DNA of 5,326 bases, taken from assembly GCA_945861995.1 (NCBI GenBank), contig CAMAWZ010000182.1, positions 1-5,326 on the forward strand, given 5' to 3'. The DNA is from Pseudorhodobacter antarcticus. Lineage in GTDB: Bacteria > Pseudomonadota > Alphaproteobacteria > Rhodobacterales > Rhodobacteraceae. The first letter of the stretch is position 1, and the number at the start of each line of letters is the position of its first letter. The notes under the pieces were generated by a model. It searched no databases. It saw nothing but the letters and a program-made list of their open reading frames with translations, and was not told the origin of the DNA. Position numbers and translations under genes: made by a program. Of this stretch, positions 1 through 4,841 are shown piece by piece.

Positions 1-395
1 ATAAAGACCTTCAGCAGATGAATCCCCGAAATTGCCACGATGCTGGCAATCAGTTTCATCTTCAGGCCCGAAAAATCAACCTTGCCCATCCATTCGGGCC
101 GGTCGCGGGTTTCGGGGATGTCCAATTTCGAGACAAAGTTTTCATACCCCGAAAACATCACAATCAGCAAAAGGTTGGCTGCAAGCGATAGATCAATCAG
201 CGTTAAAATCGCCAAAATCCCTTGGTCAGCGCTCATCGTCAGCACTTTGCCAGTGTAATAGAACAACTCTTTCAGAAAAATGATCATCAACATACCAAGG
301 CTTACCACAAGGCCCAGATACATAGGTGCCATCAACCAGCGGCTGGCGAAAAGGCCGCGTTCGAATTGGCTTTCGATATTGGGTTTTTCAGACAT
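1..395 (-). CDS. UPF0114 / YqhA-family inner-membrane protein (C-terminus cut by window edge)
   Basis: The start is ATG at 395. The frame stays open for 131 codons to the window edge, so the stop lies outside. The family (E. coli YqhA, about 165 residues) is a small multi-pass inner-membrane protein of unknown function. What I see fits it: a short polar N-terminus (MSEKPNIESQFERGLFASRW), a hydrophobic segment at about residues 23-42, a second at about 58-82, a soluble stretch rich in charged residues (about 88-112, with DIPETRDRPEWMGK and DFSGLK), and a third hydrophobic segment from about 115. A fourth segment would lie beyond the edge. The Shine-Dalgarno AAAGG sits 8 nt before the ATG, but it is inside a perfect inverted repeat (404-424), which may limit translation. 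The 5' end of this gene overlaps the readthrough end of rpsD in another frame. Family call is confident; biochemical role is unknown. Confidence 0.9.
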   Translation of the reverse strand, partial: MSEKPNIESQFERGLFASRWLMAPMYLGLVVSLGMLMIIFLKELFYYTGKVLTMSADQGILAILTLIDLSLAANLLLIVMFSGYENFVSKLDIPETRDRPEWMGKVDFSGLKMKLIASIVAISGIHLLKVF

Positions 396-1108
396 CGGCG
401 CGACCTTTCTTTGAAAAAGAAAGGCCCGCCGAATGGCGGGCCCCCCTGAACTGCCAGCGGGGGCAGAGATGCGTTTATAGCCCCGTGTGAGTTCTTTGCG
501 TAATATTCAACGATCAGGTTGGGTTCCATTTGCACAGGGTATGGAACGTCAGCCAAGGATGGCGTGCGCACAAAGGTCGCGGCCATTTTGTTGCGGTCAA
601 AGTCGATGTAATCGGGCACATCACGTTCGGCCAGATCCAGTGCTTCGATGACAACGGCCAGTTGACGCGACTTTTCGCGCACGGCGACAACGTCACCCTC
701 TTTCACACGATAGGACGCAATGTTCACCCGTTGGCCGTTCACAGTCACGTGGCCGTGGTTGACAAACTGGCGGGCGGCGAAAATTGTTGGCACGAATTTG
801 GCGCGGTAGACCACCGCGTCCAAACGGCGCTCTAGCAGGCCGACCAGCATCTCGCCCGTATCGCCGCGCACACGCTCGGCTTCGGTGTAGATTTTGCGGA
901 ACTGCTTTTCGGTCAAATCGCCGTAATAGCCCTTAAGTTTTTGCTTTGCCCGCAGCTGGGTGCCGAAATCGGACAGTTTGTTCTTGCGGCGCTGGCCGTG
1001 CTGGCCTGGGCCGTATTCGCGCTTGTTTACCGGCGACTTGGGGCGGCCCCAAATGTTTTCGCCCATACGGCGGTCAATTTTGTACTTGGCAGACGTGCGT
1101 TTGGTCAC
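332..1108 (-). CDS. rpsD: 30S ribosomal protein S4, with an apparent lost stop codon and 52-residue C-terminal extension
   Basis: S4 is a primary 16S rRNA-binding protein that nucleates assembly of the 30S body. The start is GTG at 1108, chosen because a strong AAGGAG Shine-Dalgarno (1116-1121) lies 7 nt upstream and because translation then begins MTKRTSAKYKIDRRMGENIW, the usual alphaproteobacterial S4 N-terminus. The N-terminal S4 domain spans about residues 1-92. The S4 RNA-binding domain follows at about 93-155 (RRLDAVVYRAKF, ARQFVNHGHVTVNGQRVNI). The conserved C-terminus EPNLIVEYYAKN ends at residue 206, which is the family length. Homologues stop there, but here the next codon (490-488) is TCA instead of a stop such as TGA. 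The frame runs on for 52 residues through the terminator to TGA at 334-332, giving 258 residues and overlapping the UPF0114 gene by 64 bp. The extension resembles no S4 sequence I know. Identity is near certain; the true 3' end is not. Confidence 0.95.
   Translation of the reverse strand: MTKRTSAKYKIDRRMGENIWGRPKSPVNKREYGPGQHGQRRKNKLSDFGTQLRAKQKLKGYYGDLTEKQFRKIYTEAERVRGDTGEMLVGLLERRLDAVVYRAKFVPTIFAARQFVNHGHVTVNGQRVNIASYRVKEGDVVAVREKSRQLAVVIEALDLAERDVPDYIDFDRNKMAATFVRTPSLADVPYPVQMEPNLIVEYYAKNSHGAINASLPPLAVQGGPPFGGPFFFKERSRRCLKNPISKANSNAAFSPAAG
404..424 (-). promoter_or_regulatory. Hairpin sequestering the ribosome-binding site of the UPF0114 gene
   Basis: A perfect 9-bp inverted repeat (arms 404-412 and 416-424, 3-nt loop) covers the Shine-Dalgarno of the UPF0114 gene. 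On the minus strand the first arm is CCTTTCTTT and the second is AAAGAAAGG, which contains the ribosome-binding sequence. The first arm is also the U-rich tail of the rpsD terminator. Only RNA that reads through the terminator can form this hairpin. That it masks the site is inferred from base pairing. Confidence 0.55.
414..442 (-). terminator. Intrinsic terminator downstream of rpsD
   Basis: On the minus strand GGCCCGCC, loop ATTC and GGCGGGCC form a perfect 8-bp GC-only stem (423-442), followed directly by TTTCTTTTT (414-422). This is a classic Rho-independent terminator. It lies about 45 nt past the position where S4 normally ends, which is ordinary spacing. As the sequence reads, however, it lies inside the still-open S4 frame. 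Confidence 0.9.
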
Positions 1109-1218
1109 GGCTGATCTCCTTCGATTTAGGGCGCGGGCCATAAGCCGTTGCCGATGAAGGGCGTTGTCCTTTGGGCGTTTGCCCCGACAGGTTACCCCTT
1201 GCGGGGGCCACCAACACC
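1109..1218 (-). promoter_or_regulatory. Structured 5' leader of rpsD
   Basis: From the predicted transcription start (near 1249) to the GTG, the leader is about 140 nt and has no convincing ORF. Besides the 5' hairpin at 1229-1246, two small stems are visible on the minus strand. One is CCCC-GCAA-GGGG with a GNRA-type tetraloop (1195-1206), possibly extended by GGT/ACC. The other is GGGC-AAAC-GCCC (1173-1184). The strong Shine-Dalgarno at 1116-1121 ends the leader. S4 is known to repress its own synthesis by binding mRNA leaders in E. coli (alpha operon) and Bacillus (rpsD). A similar role here is inference, because I cannot match this leader to a described motif. Confidence 0.45.
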
Positions 1219-1246
1219 AATAAAAAGACCCAGAGTAGCCTCTGGG
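1219..1246 (-). terminator. Terminator-like hairpin at the 5' end of the rpsD transcript
   Basis: On the minus strand CCCAGAG, loop GCTA and CTCTGGG form a perfect 7-bp stem (1229-1246), followed by TCTTTTTATT (1219-1228). This has the form of an intrinsic terminator. However, it begins only a few nucleotides after the start predicted from the promoter at 1256-1283. It could end transcripts arriving from the Hint gene, act as an attenuator, or form a protective 5' stem-loop on rpsD mRNA. Confidence 0.65.
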
Positions 1247-1255
1247 AGTGGCGCG

Positions 1256-1283
1256 CTTATACAAGCCGCGCTTTCAGAGTCAA
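1256..1283 (-). promoter_or_regulatory. Sigma-70-type promoter for rpsD
   Basis: On the minus strand, TTGACT (1283-1278) and TATAAG (1261-1256) are separated by 16 bp, and each matches five of six consensus positions. Transcription would begin near the A at 1249. This is the best promoter match I found in the window, as expected for a highly expressed ribosomal protein gene. Confidence 0.7.
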
Positions 1284-1330
1284 CACCCCGCCCTTTCAGC
1301 CTGATAGAAATACCTAAACGGGTAAGGAGC

Positions 1331-1351
1331 AAGGGGCGCGTGCGCCCCCTT
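1331..1351 (-). terminator. Possible terminator after the Hint-domain gene
   Basis: Seven bases past the Hint gene's TAG stop, the minus strand reads AAGGGG-GCGC, then AC, then GCGC-CCCTT. This forms a GC-rich stem of up to 9 bp with one bulged G. The downstream sequence (TTGCTCCTTACC) has only a weak T-rich tail, so termination may be inefficient or finished by the hairpin at 1229-1246. Confidence 0.4.
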
Positions 1352-1358
1352 ATCGGGG

Positions 1359-2444
1359 CTAGTGGCGCATTTCGTGGCGCAAAATCGCAGCCTCGGCGGC
1401 GCTGATATTGCGGCGGGCATAATCGCCATAAGCATGGGGATTCTGTGCGATTTCGGGTAGAATATCCAAAAGCCCCGCGCGCTGATCATCGGCCACCGTA
1501 TCAAGTGCCGTGTTCGACGGATGGAAGCTTTCGGTTTCCAGCCCATTGGCCCAAACGATGTTGTGCTGGCCCAGCAAGATATGCACATAGGTCACTTCGC
1601 GCACCAAATGGTCAACCATGATCGTGCGGTCATTGACCAAATCTTGCGCGGCAACCAGCACTTCGGGCGTGTTAAACAGCGCCAGCGCCGCCTGCCCTTT
1701 GATCAGCATACGGTGCTGAGGCGAGACGAGCGGCTCTTGATCGGGGCGGCCAAAGCCCAGCGCGCCGCTGGCAAAGCGGATCGGGCGCAGATGCGGCATA
1801 ACGTGCAAGCGCGCGCCGCTCATCCTGCGGTGGCCGCGCCACAGTATTTCCTGCGGACCATTGTCGCGGGTCAAAATACGATCACCCGCTTGCAACTGGG
1901 CAATCGCGCGGGGGCCGTATTCGGTGGCGATCAGCGTATCTGGGGTAAAGCAAATCACCCCGCCCGCCACTTGGGCCCCTGCGCCAGAATGGGTGCTATC
2001 AAGGGCGGCGCGCACGACCCACAGGTCTTGGTCAGGCGGCGGCATCTCGCCCAGCAGCATCAGCAGTTTTGACCCCGTATCGGGCACGGGAATGAGGGTT
2101 AGGTTATAGCTGTGAATGCCGTCCGTCACGATAAAGGACTGATCAGGCGCATCGGTTGGGTGGGCTTGCCCGTAAACACCCGCAGAATCTTCATCGCCCA
2201 TACGGCCCGCAATTGCCGCGCCAACAAGGCGGCGCACCGTGCGCGCGGCACGTTTGCGCATATCTGCCGCGCCATCTGCCCCCTGCAGCATCAACACATC
2301 TTGGGGGCGATCCACACGCACCACTGCTCCGCTATAACGCCATGTCGCGCCCACGTTCAGCAGCGACAGTGGCGCAGACTGCACGCCATCAATTTCGGTT
2401 TGTGACCAAGAAATGACGAACGTGCCCAAAGAGCCCGTGTTCAT
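1359..2444 (-). CDS. Hint (Hedgehog/intein)-domain protein, Hint_2 type
   Basis: This is a 361-residue protein with ATG at 2444 and a TAG stop. The N-terminal 160 residues form a domain I know only from this protein type (SYNLTLIPVPDTGSKLLMLL at about 112-131). They carry no obvious signal peptide or transmembrane segment. The Hint module follows at about 163-310. It opens with CFTPDTLIAT, whose Cys165 is at the position of the intein/Hedgehog nucleophile, followed by AGDRILTRDNGPQEILWRG (186-204), LRPIRFASGALG and SPQHRML (241-247, with His244). It closes with a VTYVHILL segment and ESFHPSN. The tail ends in DYARRNISAAEAAILRHEMR. Hint folds carry out protein self-splicing or autocleavage, but almost no sequence follows that would serve as an intein-like C-extein. 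The substrate and role are unknown. Such proteins are common in Rhodobacteraceae. A weak Shine-Dalgarno (GCAGG) lies 8 nt upstream of the ATG. Family call is confident; function is open. Confidence 0.9.
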   Translation of the reverse strand: MNTGSLGTFVISWSQTEIDGVQSAPLSLLNVGATWRYSGAVVRVDRPQDVLMLQGADGAADMRKRAARTVRRLVGAAIAGRMGDEDSAGVYGQAHPTDAPDQSFIVTDGIHSYNLTLIPVPDTGSKLLMLLGEMPPPDQDLWVVRAALDSTHSGAGAQVAGGVICFTPDTLIATEYGPRAIAQLQAGDRILTRDNGPQEILWRGHRRMSGARLHVMPHLRPIRFASGALGFGRPDQEPLVSPQHRMLIKGQAALALFNTPEVLVAAQDLVNDRTIMVDHLVREVTYVHILLGQHNIVWANGLETESFHPSNTALDTVADDQRAGLLDILPEIAQNPHAYGDYARRNISAAEAAILRHEMRH

Positions 2445-2462
2445 TTTGTATGCCTGCTCGTT

Positions 2463-2485
2463 TTTATAGTTTCTTATGAGGAAAC
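2463..2485 (-). promoter_or_regulatory. Candidate promoter and operator-like inverted repeat before the Hint gene
   Basis: On the minus strand a TATAAA (2468-2463) sits 18 bp before the ATG. It directly abuts an inverted repeat, GTTTC-N7-GAAAC (2469-2485). The repeat would occupy the spacer upstream of the -10 box. I see no good -35 match, so either the promoter needs an activator or the call is wrong. Protein binding at the repeat is a guess from symmetry only. Confidence 0.3.
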
Positions 2486-2555
2486 ATTAACGAACAGATT
2501 GCGGCGGAAATGTGGCAAAAGTAACCTAATGGAGGAAATTTTTATACTTTAGATT

Positions 2556-3533
2556 CTAGAACCGCACCAAAAGGCTAAGAGATCCGACGGTTTGTCCTTC
2601 GCTTTGCTGTTGAAATTCGGGCGAAAGATAGGTCGCACCGAAAAAGACAAAGGAATTATCGCCCTGCCAATTCAGCCCCGCCCGCAGGCGCGCGCGTGTG
2701 GGCGACGCGGTCACTGCGCCGCCCTCTGGCAACAAAACACTGGATGCAACCCGCGCCACATCCCCGCCAAAGGTCAGGCTTAGCCCCTTACCCAGCGGGC
2801 CCTGAACCGCGCTGTAGCGCTGGCCTGTGGTCACATCGCGCAGCATCAAGCCGTCCTTGGCCAAATTGCCCAAAGTCACGTCAACCCCCGCCCGCGCCAT
2901 GGTTTCAAAGCCGATTTGCCCTTCAACAAAGGGGCGTAGGGTTAGGTTTGTGGAAATCGGTATTTTGCGGCCCAGTTCCGCCGTGCCCGAAACATAAGTG
3001 GCATCGGCAAACTGCGCGTTATAACTGGGCGCGCCATCGGGCAGGCCCAGAAAATCATGCACCATGTCTTGAAACCGGCTTTGACCCGATTGCGGGCCGA
3101 TCAGCACCAAATCCGCGCCCATCGACAATTCATCCCCGCGCCATTTGGAATGGCTGTGATAGCCAAAGGACATCACCCCCGCATAGCGGCGGTCTTGGGC
3201 GGCGGGGGCAGACAGGCTTTCTGGCGTGATGCTTTCGGCGCGAAAGCGGAATTCCAGCACCTGCCCAAAAGTATTGGGCAGGCTGCCCGTCCATTCGGGA
3301 CCGCGCAGGCGCGAAATGGTGTAGGACGAGGAATGCCAGCGGTCTTTGCTATCCCCCATGTAATCGTTGTTGAAAATGCGGCCCCAGCCGATGGTTTGGC
3401 GGGCAGGTTCCGCAAGTTGGATCGCCGTTTGGGCAGCGGCGGCATCTTGTGCCCACGCGCTGTCTGGTACACTCGCCCCTGTGACACTGGCCAAAACAGC
3501 GGCAAAAATATACCCAAACATCCGACGCACCAT
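2556..3533 (-). CDS. Outer-membrane beta-barrel, LpxR/DUF2219 lipid A deacylase family
   Basis: This is a 325-residue protein with ATG at 3533 and a GAGGG Shine-Dalgarno 8 nt upstream. Residues 1-28 look like a Sec signal peptide (Arg-Arg start, hydrophobic core, AWA cleavage site). The C-terminus ends in alternating hydrophobic residues with a final Phe (LLVRF), the outer-membrane barrel signature. The LpxR family removes the 3'-acyloxyacyl chain of lipid A at the outer membrane. Family marks are FNNDYMGDSKDRWHS (54-68), in which Asn56-Asp57 match the N-terminal Asn-Asp active-site pair of Salmonella LpxR, and the GP-S-G-Q-H motif (146-159), whose His159 matches its catalytic His. The usual GW-Q that follows appears here as a Tyr-containing SYNAQ. 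I do not find an obvious counterpart of the LpxR catalytic Glu six residues after the His, since Pro165 is there. Membership is likely; deacylase activity on this organism's lipid A is inferred. Confidence 0.8.
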   Translation of the reverse strand: MVRRMFGYIFAAVLASVTGASVPDSAWAQDAAAAQTAIQLAEPARQTIGWGRIFNNDYMGDSKDRWHSSSYTISRLRGPEWTGSLPNTFGQVLEFRFRAESITPESLSAPAAQDRRYAGVMSFGYHSHSKWRGDELSMGADLVLIGPQSGQSRFQDMVHDFLGLPDGAPSYNAQFADATYVSGTAELGRKIPISTNLTLRPFVEGQIGFETMARAGVDVTLGNLAKDGLMLRDVTTGQRYSAVQGPLGKGLSLTFGGDVARVASSVLLPEGGAVTASPTRARLRAGLNWQGDNSFVFFGATYLSPEFQQQSEGQTVGSLSLLVRF

Positions 3534-3619
3534 TGACCGAACCCTCTTAACCTTTTGCCGCGCGGATGGTGCATTCCTGCAGAATAACCGCTTTGGTTGT
3601 GCTTATAACAACCCAAAAG

Positions 3620-3648
3620 TGCATAGGCGATTAAAAAAATCGAGTCAA
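3620..3648 (-). promoter_or_regulatory. Candidate promoter for the LpxR-family gene
   Basis: On the minus strand TTGACT (3648-3643) is followed by a 17-bp spacer and TATGCA (3625-3620). The -35 box is strong and the -10 box weak. A second -10-like TATAAG lies at 3607-3602 without a matching -35. The spacer contains a 15-bp palindrome, CGATT-TTTTT-AATCG (3628-3642), which could be an operator. Its T-run might also help end the upstream gap transcript. Confidence 0.4.
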
Positions 3649-3660
3649 ACTTACAAGAAG

Positions 3661-4671
3661 TTAGGAATTGTTGCCCATCCGCAATGCCACATCCAACATA
3701 CGGTTCGAAAACCCCCATTCATTATCATACCATCCAAACACGCGCAAAAGCTGGCCTTGGGGGGTGGGTAACAGATGCGACTCTGGCAGGGCCATGATGA
3801 TGCTTTCGCGCCGTGCGCGCAGGTCAGTTGACACCAGCGCGCGATCTGTCCAGCCAATCACGCCGCCTGCCTGTTGCACGGCAGTATTGACGGCCTCTAC
3901 CGTGGCGGGGCGGCTCAGTAGCACCGCCAAATCTACAGCCGAAACGCTGGCTGTGGGCACGCGCACGGCCGAGCCGATGATGCGCCCCGCAATCTGCGGC
4001 AGCACCAAATCCAAAAGGCGCTGCGCCGAGGTGGTGGTGGGCACCATCGACAGGGCGGCGGCGCGCGAGCGGGCAAAATCGGCGGCAGGGGCATCTACTG
4101 TGGGCTGACTGCCAGTGTAGCAGTGAATCGTCGTCATCGTGCCTGCGGCAATACCAAAGGTATCATCCAGCAGGCGCGCCAAAGGGGCCAGTGCATTTGT
4201 GGTGCATGACGCGTTCGAGACGATGGTTTGATGTTTCAGCGCCCCGTCATTCGCGCCCAAAACAACGGTAAAATCGGCGGTGTCCGAGGGGCCAGAGATC
4301 AGCACGCGCCGCGCCCCTGCTTTCAGCCCGCGCGCGGCCACATCGCGCGCGCCGGCGCGGCCCGTGCATTCCATCACAACGTCCACACCGCTTAGGTCAA
4401 GGCCAGATATATCTGGCGTCTGATAAAGCGGAATGGCGCGCCCATCGACCACCAGCGCGCGCGGGTGATCCGCCAGCGCCACCGTGCCGTGCCACGGGCC
4501 AAAGACGCTATCATATTCAAATAGATAGGCGCACATATCAGCGGCCGCGATATCGTTGATCCCGACAATTTCAAGGCCAGCAAACAGCGTGCCGCCGACT
4601 GCCAGATCGCCCGCATAGGCGCGCAGCACCGACCGCCCGATCCGCCCAAACCCATTGATAAACACACGCAT
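3661..4671 (-). CDS. gap: Type I glyceraldehyde-3-phosphate dehydrogenase
   Basis: This enzyme oxidises glyceraldehyde-3-phosphate to 1,3-bisphosphoglycerate with NAD in cytosolic glycolysis and runs in reverse in gluconeogenesis. I chose ATG at 4671, giving 336 residues, because the Rossmann motif INGFGRIGR (5-13) must start at the N-terminus; an ATG 13 codons upstream would add an unrelated tail. Asp40 in GIND fits an NAD-binding site. The catalytic loop is SNASCTTNALAP, with Cys156 the nucleophile and Ala160 replacing the usual second Cys. His183 in TIHCYTGSQ is the base. SMVPTTTSA (208-216) replaces the usual SSTGAA phosphate-binding loop. AVRVPTASVSAVDL (235-248) and GWYDNEWGFSNRM (313-325) complete the family pattern. 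The variant loops and the ARRES segment (286-290), in place of the common DPHSS, mark a divergent subgroup. Erythrose-4-phosphate dehydrogenase is a less likely alternative. The Shine-Dalgarno is weak (GGGG), and no clear promoter is visible. Confidence 0.92.
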   Translation of the reverse strand: MRVFINGFGRIGRSVLRAYAGDLAVGGTLFAGLEIVGINDIAAADMCAYLFEYDSVFGPWHGTVALADHPRALVVDGRAIPLYQTPDISGLDLSGVDVVMECTGRAGARDVAARGLKAGARRVLISGPSDTADFTVVLGANDGALKHQTIVSNASCTTNALAPLARLLDDTFGIAAGTMTTIHCYTGSQPTVDAPAADFARSRAAALSMVPTTTSAQRLLDLVLPQIAGRIIGSAVRVPTASVSAVDLAVLLSRPATVEAVNTAVQQAGGVIGWTDRALVSTDLRARRESIIMALPESHLLPTPQGQLLRVFGWYDNEWGFSNRMLDVALRMGNNS

Positions 4672-4761
4672 AATCGCCCCCGCTTTGGTTGACGCTGTTA
4701 CGCATACCAATCACGCCCACCCTACACCTGCAAGGGCAAGGGCGGGCTGGACTTATGAAGG

Positions 4762-4815
4762 GCGGCTTTATGGCGGATGCCGCTGGGGGGGCCAGCCTCC
4801 CGCTTCGCTCCCCCC
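4762..4815. repeat. GC-rich palindromic sequence between the DUF533 and gap genes
   Basis: The 170-bp gap (4672-4841) has no gene. It holds several overlapping inverted repeats: GCTGG-GGGGG-CCAGC (4782-4796), a 7-G run (4785-4791) that can pair with a 6-C run (4810-4815), and GCGGC (4763-4767) that can pair with the GCCGC just upstream of the G-run. There is no clear U-tract, so this is not a textbook terminator. It could be a dispersed palindromic element or a Rho-independent stop of poor form for the DUF533 gene. Confidence 0.4.
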
Positions 4816-4841
4816 TAGCACGGGAAGCAAGCAGTGGCGGG

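Noticed and set aside
294..295. The His-Asn pair of the Hint protein (residues 294-295) as an intein C-terminal splice junction
   Set aside because: It is followed by Ile rather than Cys, Ser or Thr and lies inside a conserved strand, so protein splicing there is unlikely. Numbers refer to residues.
474..479. TATAAA on the minus strand as a -10 box for the UPF0114 gene
   Set aside because: No acceptable -35 lies 16-18 bp upstream, and the terminator would follow directly. The support is too weak to list.
1109..1264. In-frame upstream extension of rpsD to an ATG at 1264
   Set aside because: The extra 52 residues are unlike any S4 N-terminus, cross the leader hairpins and start inside the promoter region. 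The GTG at 1108 has a strong Shine-Dalgarno and gives the exact family start.
1521..2072. 183-codon plus-strand ORF
   Set aside because: It lies wholly opposite the well-supported Hint gene and has no recognisable family pattern. I treat it as a shadow ORF of GC-rich DNA.
2696..3536. Overlapping plus-strand ORFs of 159 and 177 codons
   Set aside because: They are antisense to the LpxR-family gene and look like low-complexity shadow translations, with no supporting ribosome-binding site or domain.
4672..4710. Longer gap start at the ATG at 4710
   Set aside because: It would place 13 unrelated residues before the Rossmann motif, which in GAPDH begins within the first few residues.
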